Of a stretch of DNA of 64,000 bases, positions 1 to 8,891 are shown piece by piece. Within the stretch, counting starts at the first letter, position 1. Every line of letters begins with the position of its first letter. Under the pieces are notes generated by a model. That model saw only the letters and a program-made list of their open reading frames with translations, made no database searches and was not told the origin of the DNA. Both the position numbers and the translations under genes were made by a program. Where the stretch lies: assembly GCA_002327445.1 (NCBI GenBank), contig DCWA01000041.1, forward strand, positions 1 through 64,000, written 5' to 3'. The stretch is from Desulfobacteraceae bacterium UBA2174 (GTDB lineage: Bacteria > Desulfobacterota > Desulfobacteria > Desulfobacterales > UBA2174).

Positions 1-4
1 CAAA

Positions 5-187
5 TTATCGCCGTTTGCAGTATATCTGAATTTTCCCGTTGGTCTGGCTGGCTGAACAGCGTAACGCCTTTTCAATATGTTGCGTGCTTGGGTCGGCGAG
101 CGCCTTGGGCAGCCGGAAGCGACCAGGACGTTTTTCCGTGACGGGTTCTTCGCGTTGCAGTTTCAAGTGCGGAAACGATTCCGCCAT
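5..187 (-). pseudogene. Subtilisin-like (S8) peptidase, N-terminal remnant
   Basis: A 60-codon frame starts 6 bp after the stop of the AAA ATPase gene, behind a good ribosome site (GGAG), so it is the second gene of that operon. Its first residues, MAESFPHLKLQ followed by a basic, proline-rich stretch, resemble the starts of the S8-family peptidases that are commonly paired with this type of ATPase. The frame stops at position 5, far too early for a peptidase of several hundred residues, and the last dozen codons look unlike the family. Either a frameshift lies near position 30 and the rest of the gene is to the left of the window, or only this stub remains. The assignment rests on the short N-terminal motif plus context. 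Confidence 0.4.
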
Positions 188-193
188 GGCGGG

Positions 194-1189
194 TTATCTC
201 CTTTTGATACGTGCTCTTCGAATATCCTCCCTTTGAACAGCAGCTTGCAGGTGGCGCTCGGTTAAAAACTCATTGCCGGAAAAAACCATGTCCTTGGCGG
301 CACGGCGTAAAACCCGTTCCACATCGGCATGACTCATCCCTTTGAAAAAGCCGGCAATACGGGTTTCGTCGCTGTCGAATTCGCGGCGAAGCCCGCGCAG
401 CTTGATAGCCAGGAGGCGGCGAATCTGCTCCAGGTTGGGCAGTTCGAACACCAGCACCTCGTCGAAACGGCGCCATACTGCCGAATCCAGGATGGTTTCA
501 TGATTGGTGGCGGCAACGAGGATGCTCTTGCCTTCGTAATCGTCGAGCATCTGGAGAAAGGCGTTGACGACCCGCTTCAATTCGCCGTGCTCGGCCTCGT
601 CGGAACGCTCCTTGGCCAGGGCGTCGAACTCGTCGAAAAGCACCACCATGGGCGTGGCTGCGGCAAAATCAAAAACTTTGCGCAAGTTTGCCGCCGTCTC
701 GCCAAGAAAAGATGAGATGACGCTGTCGATGCGCACAATGGCCAGTGGAAGGCTCAATTCGGCTGCGATCACTTCGGAAGTCAAGGTCTTTCCGCATCCA
801 GGAGGGCCGCAAAACAGCAGACGGTCTGCCGGAAAAAGCCCGTAGCTTCTCAGTATTTCAGCCCGATGGTGCTCCTGCAGCAGCTCATCCAGAACAGAGC
901 CGTTTTCATCCGAAAGGACCACATCCTCCAGGCGTCGGAAAGGCTCCTTGATGCGCAGAAGGGGCAGGTTACGCTCCCGGTCGACGGGAAGACGCCCGAC
1001 AAGGGTGCCCTGTGATGGTGTAGTGTCGCTGGATCGCCCGTAGAGAATTTTTTCCAAATCGTTGGCCAGCAGATGATGCCGCTTTTCCCGTTCCTCGCGG
1101 ATGACTTCCGCGGAAGCTTGACGGAAGGCTTCGAAATTGCCCTCCACACCGGTTTTGATCAGTTTTCTAAGCAGATTGCCTGAGGCCAT
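194..1189 (-). CDS. AAA+ family ATPase (S8-peptidase-associated type)
   Basis: This 331-residue protein has a helical N-terminal region (about 1-60, rich in Glu/Arg) and one AAA+ module. The Walker A is GPPGCGKT at 128-135 and the Walker B is VVLFDEFD at about 182-189. A sensor-1-type stretch (AATNHETILD) is followed by WRRFDE, which supplies the arginine-finger region. The C-terminal lid contains GMSHADVERVLRRAAKD, typical of the FtsH/Cdc48-like branch. The start ATG follows GGGAGGTG. ATPases of this kind usually sit directly upstream of a subtilisin-like protease, and together they are thought to act as a regulated proteolytic pair with possible defence or toxin-antitoxin roles. Here the partner appears truncated at the window edge. 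The role is inferred; the ATPase fold is clear. Confidence 0.85.
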   Translation of the reverse strand: MASGNLLRKLIKTGVEGNFEAFRQASAEVIREEREKRHHLLANDLEKILYGRSSDTTPSQGTLVGRLPVDRERNLPLLRIKEPFRRLEDVVLSDENGSVLDELLQEHHRAEILRSYGLFPADRLLFCGPPGCGKTLTSEVIAAELSLPLAIVRIDSVISSFLGETAANLRKVFDFAAATPMVVLFDEFDALAKERSDEAEHGELKRVVNAFLQMLDDYEGKSILVAATNHETILDSAVWRRFDEVLVFELPNLEQIRRLLAIKLRGLRREFDSDETRIAGFFKGMSHADVERVLRRAAKDMVFSGNEFLTERHLQAAVQREDIRRARIKRR

Positions 1190-1457
1190 GGAGCACCTCC
1201 CTTTTACGATTACCGGAGAATAACGGCGAGTGAGGTGATCGCGTTGTAATGGATGCCATCGGTAAAAACGGTCTCAGCTTATTTCAGACGTCGTCCGGGT
1301 TGGCGGTATTCAAAATTCCGAAATGGGGATAACAGGGACCATCAGCCAAGTCAAAGGATATGTTGTGCTTGTGCAATCCCATGGCCTACCGTTCTAAGGC
1401 TCGGCACCGTTTGTATTTTCCTGCTATTCAGCGCTGCTGCAACTTGCGCAGATGTCA

Positions 1458-2009
1458 TCAAATCGTTGCCAGGCCCTCACCTCGAGCCTGCCCGATGATG
1501 GCAACGACGCTTTCAACGGCAGCCTCGGCCACGTCCGGAAGGATATGGGGCTTTATTTCGTGCAGCCGCTCGGCGCGGTTGAATGGCTCGCCGTCGGCAC
1601 CTTGCAGAGTGACAAAAAAGGCTGTGGCGAGTCGTTCCAGTTCCGCGACCCCCTTTTCTCCCAAGGTCCGGGAAACAAATCCGATCTGCCGCTCATAGGC
1701 TTCAAGGGTCTTGGAGAAACGCCGGCGGAACGCGTTGCCGACCTCCGTTACCGTCATCCGATGGCCGTAGGGGTACTGGGCATGGATATCCAGAAGCTGG
1801 TAAGCCCGCATGGCGGTCAACTCATCGCTCAAGTCGAACGAAAACGGGCCGTGTTTGTAAAGGATAAAGTCAAACGGCAGGGGAACCCCGGCGAGGTGTT
1901 TGAGGAAATAGGCCGCTTTCTGGATGTGGGTTTCACCGCACCAGCTTTGATTTTCCCTGAGCCGTTCGATGAACGTGACCATCACCGCTCTGGCTTGATC
2001 CCTGTTCAT
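1458..2009 (-). CDS. Panacea/YwgA-like domain protein (DUF4065-related)
   Basis: This is a 183-residue soluble protein. The segment at about 26-60 (THIQKAAYFLKHLAGV, then FILYKHGPFSFDLSDEL) has the pattern of the Panacea/YwgA/GepA-type domain: an alpha-helical module that pairs a KxxYFL helix with a YxxGPxS motif. Relatives serve as antitoxins or as adaptors that deliver proteins to proteolysis. No partner toxin is recognisable. A 31-codon frame lies immediately upstream and overlaps the start by ATGA. The ribosome site AAAGGAAG is well placed. The gene lies in the accessory stretch between the AAA ATPase and the broken yhcG, which fits a defence or toxin-antitoxin origin. Domain assignment is moderate and function is open. 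Confidence 0.6.
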   Translation of the reverse strand: MNRDQARAVMVTFIERLRENQSWCGETHIQKAAYFLKHLAGVPLPFDFILYKHGPFSFDLSDELTAMRAYQLLDIHAQYPYGHRMTVTEVGNAFRRRFSKTLEAYERQIGFVSRTLGEKGVAELERLATAFFVTLQGADGEPFNRAERLHEIKPHILPDVAEAAVESVVAIIGQARGEGLATI

Positions 2010-2101
2010 TGCGCTTCTTCCTTTGCCAGCGAAAGGATTCGGCCTTTGCTGGCGGTGCGCAGGCGGATCGGGTCTCCTATTTGGTGGATAATCTTTTTCA
2101 T
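2006..2101 (-). CDS. Possible 31-residue small ORF overlapping the YwgA-like gene
   Basis: An ATG-initiated frame of 31 codons (starts MKKIIHQIGDPIRL, ends AKEEAQ) terminates with TGA inside the start codon of the YwgA-like gene, an ATGA overlap typical of translational coupling. It carries the ribosome site of its neighbour. Its own ribosome site is poor. It could be a leader peptide, a tiny toxin-antitoxin partner, or the remnant of a longer upstream gene. The frame is closed by TAA about 13 codons before the ATG. No family is recognised. Confidence 0.3.
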   Translation of the reverse strand: MKKIIHQIGDPIRLRTASKGRILSLAKEEAQ

Positions 2102-2145
2102 CTGGATTTCATGAATTTCTAAGCGTAGAGGACTGCTGCTCTTTT

Positions 2146-2314
2146 AGCCGAAACCGATAGGCCGCGCAAGGATTGAGAAAACCGGAAAAGTCAGAGTTGC
2201 CCGATGACGGAGGAAAGACGCCCGCCGGCAGGAAAGGCTTGCCGCAAAATGCAAGAGCCATCCCTTTTCGGAATGGCTCCGCGCCCTTTCGCCGAGGCAA
2301 CCGGGGGTACTGAT
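2146..2314 (+). repeat. Structured direct repeat, copy A (3-prime side of yhcG)
   Basis: This stretch is highly similar to 3770-3917. Shared blocks run from AGCCGAAACCGATAGG through CGCAAGGATTGAGAAAA, GCTTGCCGCAAAATGCAAG, AATGGCTCCGCGCCCTTTC and GCCGAGGC to ACCGGGGGT and CTGAT. The middle (about 2190-2235) differs in length and sequence. Hairpins are visible: CTTGCCGCAAAATGCAAG, and a GCCAT/ATGGC stem. Several hairpins are kept while the intervening bases differ, which suggests a structured RNA or a mobile non-coding element. It does not match a riboswitch consensus that I can confirm. Confidence 0.65.
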
Positions 2315-2344
2315 GAGAACAAGTGACACAGATCCGGGCGGGCG

Positions 2345-3506
2345 TCAGCCCCCTTTGGGATAAGCTGTTTCAGGATTCAGGGTGCCGGAAACGATTTCAG
2401 CCTCGATTTCTTCCACTGTGGGCAGGCTTCCCTTGAGTTCCTTGGGCAGTCGTTTGACCAGTTTTGTCTCCCACTCGGCCACGCCGATAGGTTTTTTGAA
2501 CCCCCTCAAGGCGTATTCGGCCACCAGTTTGTTCTTGGAACGGCAAAGGAGCAACCCGATGGAAGGTTTGTCGTCGGGATGGCGCAACAGATCATCAACG
2601 GCAGACAGGTACATGTTCAATGTGCCGACAAAACCGGGGCTAAAGGGAACGGCCTTGAGTTCGACGACCACATAGCGGCGCAGTTTCAGATGGTAGAAAA
2701 GCAAATCCAGATAATAATCGGTGCAGGAGAATTCGAGGTGCACTTGCCGGCCGACAAAGGCAAAGCCGGCCCCCAATTCCAACAGGAATTGCTGAATGTG
2801 ATCGGTAAGCCCCTGTTCGACTTCCCGCTCTCGGCGTGGATCGGCGGTGCCGAGAAAATCGAAAAGATAGGGGTCTTTGAACACTTGGGCCGCCATGTCG
2901 GAGTCGGCGGGCGGCAAGCTTACCTCAAAGTTGTGGATGGCCTTCCCCTGCCGATCATAAAGTCCCGCTTCGATGTGCAATTTCAGGATATTATGCGACC
3001 AGCCGTTAGCAGCGCTTTGCTGCACATACCAAAGACGTTCTTCTCGGTTATCGCATTTTTCCAGCAGGGCGATGTGATGATACCAGGGAATTTGTGCAAG
3101 GGCCTCTTGCACGATTGGAGAATCCGGCCATGCTGCGGCAAAGGACCGCATGTATTTAAGATTTCTTGGGGAAAGGCCGGTCATGCCCGGGTAAGCCTGC
3201 CGCAAATCGGCCGAGAGCCGGTCGATAACCTTGGCACCCCAACCTTCGCGCTCCTCCTTCGCGCTCCTGACGATCGAGTATCAGTCGGCCGATGTCCCAA
3301 TAGAGAAGCACCATGGCTGAATTGGCCGCCATGACGACCCGCAAACGCTCGGCTTGGATGCGTTGCTTGATTTCAGCTAAGGTGGAGGGATAACCATCGG
3401 GCAAATCGGCATGCACCGGTGCGACCGGAAAAGAAGCACCTTGACGTTCACGGCCCCTTGTCTTGCGTCCATCGGCTTCCGGGTGTTTGGTTTGTGGCAT
3501 GGCCAT
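2345..3506 (-). pseudogene. yhcG: YhcG-type PDDEXK nuclease (DUF1016), frameshifted
   Basis: Two frames together spell one DUF1016 protein. The N-terminal part (3506 down to about 3250) contains the DUF1016_N helix set (LRVVMAANSAMVLLYWDIGRLI). The C-terminal part (2345-3205) continues from LRQAYPGMTGLSPRNLKYMR into the nuclease-like domain, with YYLDLLFYHLKLRRYVVVELK, GFVGTLNMYLSAVDDLLRHP and IGLLLCRSKN. The frame breaks where a 13-bp sequence is present twice in tandem (3243-3255 and 3256-3268). Removing one copy restores EREGWGAKVIDRLSADLRQAYPG, the family sequence. The family is found near restriction-modification and defence loci and is predicted to be a DNA nuclease. Here it is inactive unless slippage restores the frame. 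Confidence 0.88.
3243..3268. repeat. Perfect 13-bp tandem duplication that breaks yhcG
   Basis: CCTTCGCGCTCCT occurs twice head to tail, in 3243-3255 and 3256-3268. Thirteen is not a multiple of three, so the duplication shifts the yhcG frame by one. Loss of one copy would restore a continuous reading frame. Confidence 0.95.
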
Positions 3507-3610
3507 ATTCCCGGGGTTTCGAAATTTTCCTGAATCTTAGCCACCAACGCCGTCGCCTTTTTTATCTGGTTTTCATGATTGATAACGTCGTAAAAAAGCC
3601 GAAAACAGCC

Positions 3611-3711
3611 ATTGTCATTCCGAGGAGCTTGCGACGAGGAATCTCAACCATCCGCTATTATTATACATTTCGTTTTACGAAGAGATCCCTCGCTGCGCTC
3701 GGGATGACAAT
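3611..3711. repeat. Interspersed palindromic repeat with ATTGTCATTCCGAGG ends
   Basis: The left end ATTGTCATTCCGAGG is matched in inverted orientation by a right end of the type CCCTCGCTGCGCTCGGGATGACAAT. GAGGAATCTC and GAGATCCCTCG lie inside. This is the layout of the common GTCATTCCGAG...GAGATCCCTCGC intergenic repeats of many bacterial genomes, which probably form long hairpins in RNA. It is a family resemblance only; copy number elsewhere in the genome cannot be seen from here. Confidence 0.6.
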
Positions 3712-3769
3712 TCGGATTTTTTACGAAGACATCATGATTGTCTAAGGGGCAGAGGGCTGATGCCCTTGT

Positions 3770-3917
3770 AGCCGAAACCGATAGGCGGCGCAAGGATTGA
3801 GAAAAGCGGGGAAAGTCAAAGGCGCCTGCTTGCAGGAAGGGCTTGCCGCAAAATGCAAGCGCCATTCCGGAAGGAATGGCTCCGCGCCCTTTCGCCGAGG
3901 CTACCGGGGGTTCTGAT
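3770..3917 (+). repeat. Structured direct repeat, copy B (5-prime side of yhcG)
   Basis: This is the second copy of the element at 2146-2314, in the same orientation and separated from it by the yhcG pseudogene. The hairpin GCCATTCCGGAAGGAATGGC is perfect here and imperfect in copy A. GCTTGCCGCAAAATGCAAGC is common to both. The two copies bracket the nuclease gene. Confidence 0.65.
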
Positions 3918-4027
3918 TAAACCAATTCTGGCGCAAATCGAGCCCACGGCTTACGGCATGTTGGTTGCCGCAGCCAAAGAAGGCAGGACCCTCCGAGGCT
4001 AAAAATGCAAGACGCCGGTGACTGGTG

Positions 4028-4360
4028 TCAGAAGCCGCTTTTTTCCGGCGGTCGACGCTCGGGAACGTAGGCATGGGGGATCTTACCCTCGTTCCACTCT
4101 TTGGAAACGTAGAGGTTGCAGTAGCAACTGCCGAACTCGGCCACATCCGGCACCCGGTAGACGCAGGGGCAGATGATGTCGCGGTCGGCTTCCTTGTCCC
4201 CCGCGGCCAGGCGGCAGGGGCAGGCCATGTACCCGTAGCGCTCCTTGTTGACGAGCAGGGCCTCGAGCAATTCCATCACCCGCCGCCGATCCTTGTTGAA
4301 ATAATACCCCTTGGGTTCCTGCGACTTTCTCAACACCTGATAGAGTTCTTCGGCGTTCAT
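4028..4360 (-). CDS. Ferredoxin:thioredoxin reductase catalytic chain family protein
   Basis: This 110-residue protein carries the FTR beta-chain cysteine pattern: ACPCR, then IICPCVYR, then GSCYCNLYVS. In plants and cyanobacteria these cysteines hold a 4Fe-4S cluster next to a redox disulfide, and the protein passes electrons from ferredoxin to thioredoxin. Stand-alone catalytic chains occur in anaerobes and archaea and are thought to reduce a thioredoxin or glutaredoxin partner. The start ATG overlaps the stop of the glutaredoxin-like gene by ATGA, so the two are translationally coupled and probably work as a pair. A longer frame upstream exists but overlaps the glutaredoxin gene in another phase and was not used. 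Confidence 0.88.
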   Translation of the reverse strand: MNAEELYQVLRKSQEPKGYYFNKDRRRVMELLEALLVNKERYGYMACPCRLAAGDKEADRDIICPCVYRVPDVAEFGSCYCNLYVSKEWNEGKIPHAYVPERRPPEKSGF

Positions 4361-4614
4361 GACACCCCCAGGGCCTCCTTGATTTCCTGCTCCTTGTAGC
4401 CGACGATGACTTTTTGGCCGATGATGATGGTCGGAAAGGAACATTTGGGGTTGAACTTCTTCACGTCCTCGATGATGGCCCGGCGTTCGTCGCCTTCCAG
4501 CAGGTCCACGTCGACAAAATCGTACGCCACGGTGCATTCGTCCAGCAGCCGCTTGGTCGACTTGCAATGACTGCACGTACTCAATGAATAGAGCTTCACG
4601 GGTTTCTCGTCCAT
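4357..4614 (-). CDS. Glutaredoxin/NrdH-like thiol-disulfide oxidoreductase
   Basis: This is an 85-residue thioredoxin-fold protein with the redox motif CSHC near residue 12 (YSLSTCSHCKSTKRLL) and the cis-proline segment CSFPTIIIGQKVIVGY near residue 60. The chosen ATG follows GGGAGGA at ideal spacing; an upstream ATG in the same frame at 4701 has no such support. The next gene is an FTR catalytic chain that starts inside this stop codon. This suggests an electron path from ferredoxin through FTR to this protein in place of NADPH-thioredoxin reductase. The substrate is unknown. Confidence 0.85.
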   Translation of the reverse strand: MDEKPVKLYSLSTCSHCKSTKRLLDECTVAYDFVDVDLLEGDERRAIIEDVKKFNPKCSFPTIIIGQKVIVGYKEQEIKEALGVS

Positions 4615-4724
4615 TGATCCTCCCTTTGTCCTTTCCCGAACCATCGGCTCCAAATGACAACCATCGACGTTTATCCAACCATAGCCGGTTTCATTTGGCA
4701 ACGAATGGATCGTTTTCCGGCATC

Positions 4725-6620
<1,896 letters not shown>

Positions 6621-6687
6621 GGGCTCACCTTTCGACAAAGGCTCGAAATTTTAGCTTGACAAGAGAATCGAGACGATTAGTCTTAAC

Positions 6688-6706
6688 GATAATGATTATC
6701 ATTGGT
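6688..6706. promoter_or_regulatory. Fur-box-like operator upstream of cooS
   Basis: GATAATGATTATCATTGGT matches the classical 19-bp Fur box (GATAATGATAATCATTATC) at 15 of 19 positions, including the full left arm and most of the right. It lies about 49 bp before the cooS start and 68 bp before the divergent yyaL start. A TTGACA hexamer is at 6656-6661, without a strong -10 at standard spacing. It suggests iron or Fur-family metal control of one or both genes. Confidence 0.6.
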
Positions 6707-6754
6707 ATGTAAAGCCGAACCCGAAAATCAATACTTCCAAGAAGGAGGGTGTAG

Positions 6755-8734
6755 ATGCCAGAAGCATCCGACAAGACCAAAAGCGCCGGCAAACAGCCGG
6801 CAATCAAGGATTTCACCATCTGTGAAGCCACGGCCCAGATGCTGGAAAAAGCCCGCCGGGACGGGGTGGAAACCGCTTTCGACCGCGCCGCCAACATGAA
6901 GCCTTGCCCCATCGGCGCCGACTCTGCCTGCTGCAAGAACTGCTCCATGGGTCCTTGCCGCCTCAATGCCAAGGATCCCTACGGCAAGGTGGGCGTCTGC
7001 GGCGCCACCATCGACACCATCATGGCGCGCAACTTCGCCCGCATGGTGGCCTCCGGGGCCGCGGCCCACACCGACCATGGCATGTCGATGCTCGACCTGT
7101 TCCGCGAGGTGGTCCACGGCAAAATCAAGGAATACCGCATCAAGGACACCCGCAAGCTCGAGCTGGTGGCCCGGGAAGTGGGTATCGAGACGGAGGGGCG
7201 CAGTGTCGAGGACATCGCCAACGACCTCTACGCCGAGCTGGAACTCACCTACACCCAGGTGGAAGGCGAAATCCCCTTCGCCAAACGGGTGCCCAAAAAG
7301 ACCCTGGAAACCTGGCGCAAGCTGGGCATCGTTCCCCGGGGAGCCATGCGCGAAATCATGGAGCTGATGCATCGCACCCACATCGGTGTGGATCAGCACT
7401 ACGAGAACATCACCAAACAATGCAGTCGCACGGCCCTGGCGGATGGGTGGGGCGGCTCCATGGTGGCCACCGAAATTTCCGACATCCTCTTCGGCACCCC
7501 GACGCCGGTAGCCGTCGACGTGAACATGGGCGTGCTCAAGCAGGACCAGGTGAACATCATCGTTCACGGCCACGAGCCCAACCTTTTCGAATCGATGCTC
7601 ATTTCCGTCAATACCCCCACTCTGATCGAGGCGGCCAAGGCGGCCGGCGCCAAGGGGCTCAACTTGGTGGGCATGTGCTGCTCGGGCGCAGAGATGATGT
7701 CCCGCCATGGGATTCCCCACGCGGGCAATTTCATGTCCACCGAGGCCGTGTTGATCACCGGCGCCGTGGATGCCATGTGCGTCGATGTCCAGTGCATCAA
7801 ACAGGGGCTGGCCAAGGTGGCCGAGTGCTACCAGACCCCGTTGATCACCACCAACCCGCGCTGCCACATCGAGGGAGCCAAGCACATCGAGTTCAGGGAA
7901 CACGACCCCCAGGCCACCACCGACGAGATCGTGCTCCAGGCCATCACCCGTTTCAAAAACCGCCAGATGCCGGTGGAAATCCCCAAGATCACCAACGCGG
8001 GGATCCACGGCTTCTCCCACGAGTACATCAACTACATGCTCGGCGGCACCTTCCGCGGCAGCTACACGCCGCTCAACGACAACATCGTCAATGGCCGCAT
8101 CCGCGGCGTGGCCGGGGTGGTGGGCTGCACCAACCCGCGGGTCAAGCACGACTGGGTCCACGTGGAACTGGTGAAGGAACTGATCCGCAATGACGTGCTG
8201 GTCCTTCAGACCGGCTGCAGCCAGATCTCGCTGGCCAAGGCCGGCATGTTGACTCCGGAAGCGGCCCATCTGGCGGGCCCTGGGCTGCGGGAGGTCTGCG
8301 AGACCGTCGGCATGCCGCCGGTGCTCGGGATGGGATCCTGCGTGGACAACAGCCGCATTCTCATCGCCGCCGCCGAGATGGTGCGCGTGGGCGGCCTCGG
8401 CGACAGCATCGCCGACCTGCCGCTGGCCGGTGCCGCGCCGGAGTGGATGAGCGAAAAGGCCATCTCCATCGGCCACTACTTCGTTGCCTCAGGCGTCTAC
8501 ACCGTCTTCGGGGTCACCTTCCCCATCGTCGAGGGAACCAAGTTCCACAAGCTGCTCTTCGAGGGCCTGGAGTCGATGGGCATCGGCAAGTGGGGCTTCG
8601 AGCCGGATCCCTACGAGATGGCGCGGTTGATGATCGCCCACATCGACAAAAAGCGGAAAGCCCTGGGCATCGACAGGGCCAGAGAACGGGTGCTGGTGGA
8701 CATGGCGGACCGGCGCGAGATCGCCGCCGCCTGA
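6755..8734 (+). CDS. cooS: Anaerobic Ni-Fe carbon monoxide dehydrogenase catalytic subunit
   Basis: At 659 residues this is normal length for CooS/AcsA. The N-terminal cysteines 51, 59, 60, 63, 68 and 82 (KPCPIGADSACCKNCSMGPC, then GVCG) fit the D- and B-cluster ligands of the CO dehydrogenase dimer. Later conserved stretches include GWGGSMVATEISD, HGHEPNLFE, GMCCSGAEMM, TGAVDAMCVDVQC, GVVGCTNPR, LQTGCSQIS and GMGSCVDNSR, which supply the Ni-Fe-S C-cluster ligands. It interconverts CO and CO2 with ferredoxin. The ribosome site AAGGAGG is 8-10 bp from ATG. No cooC, cooF or acs gene is adjacent, so this may be a stand-alone CODH. A strong terminator follows. Confidence 0.96.
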   Translation: MPEASDKTKSAGKQPAIKDFTICEATAQMLEKARRDGVETAFDRAANMKPCPIGADSACCKNCSMGPCRLNAKDPYGKVGVCGATIDTIMARNFARMVASGAAAHTDHGMSMLDLFREVVHGKIKEYRIKDTRKLELVAREVGIETEGRSVEDIANDLYAELELTYTQVEGEIPFAKRVPKKTLETWRKLGIVPRGAMREIMELMHRTHIGVDQHYENITKQCSRTALADGWGGSMVATEISDILFGTPTPVAVDVNMGVLKQDQVNIIVHGHEPNLFESMLISVNTPTLIEAAKAAGAKGLNLVGMCCSGAEMMSRHGIPHAGNFMSTEAVLITGAVDAMCVDVQCIKQGLAKVAECYQTPLITTNPRCHIEGAKHIEFREHDPQATTDEIVLQAITRFKNRQMPVEIPKITNAGIHGFSHEYINYMLGGTFRGSYTPLNDNIVNGRIRGVAGVVGCTNPRVKHDWVHVELVKELIRNDVLVLQTGCSQISLAKAGMLTPEAAHLAGPGLREVCETVGMPPVLGMGSCVDNSRILIAAAEMVRVGGLGDSIADLPLAGAAPEWMSEKAISIGHYFVASGVYTVFGVTFPIVEGTKFHKLLFEGLESMGIGKWGFEPDPYEMARLMIAHIDKKRKALGIDRARERVLVDMADRREIAAA

Positions 8735-8771
8735 TCGGGCGCGTTGAAGCGTCGGTACATTCTCTGGGACC

Positions 8772-8800
8772 GGGGCGCCGGAAACGGCGCTCCGGTTTTT
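8772..8800 (+). terminator. Rho-independent terminator after cooS
   Basis: There is a nine-pair stem (GGGGCGCCG/CGGCGCTCC, one G-U pair) closed by a GAAA loop and followed by GGTTTTT, about 38 bp past the cooS stop. It ends the cooS transcript before the convergent regulator gene. Confidence 0.88.
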
Positions 8801-8891
8801 CTGTGGCAGATCCTGGAACCGCTACCCTCTGCACACGGGGAAAAGGCCGGTTTCGGGGGGTCTTGGCTGGCAGGGGAGCGCCTCGAAGGCG

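Larger units (their letters stand above)
3507..4027. other. Gene-free 520-bp interval with two repeat elements
   Basis: No convincing gene is present. The interval holds a roughly 100-bp palindromic repeat (3611-3711) and copy B of the structured repeat (3770-3917). Short frames here, such as the one reading MALAFCGKPFLQAG, are by-products of the repeat: the same peptide appears in copy A. The region looks less GC-rich than the flanking housekeeping DNA. Confidence 0.7.

Noticed and set aside
1190..1457. Gap between the AAA ATPase and YwgA-like genes as a hidden gene
   Set aside because: Short frames only, with no ribosome site, motif or repeat. I see nothing to report there.
2144..2330. Short frames in both repeat copies encoding MALAFCGKPFL-type peptides
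   Set aside because: The same peptide arises from the repeated DNA in both copies, lacks ribosome sites and is open only because of the repeat. Treated as a by-product, not a gene.
2146..3917. Repeat pair as a cyclic-di-GMP, cobalamin or Moco riboswitch
   Set aside because: I compared the conserved boxes with the consensus sequences I know. None fits on either strand, and neither copy sits in the leader of an intact gene.
6728..8476. 582-codon frame opposite cooS
   Set aside because: Antisense shadow, His/Gly/Val-rich with no domain; cooS is beyond doubt on the other strand.
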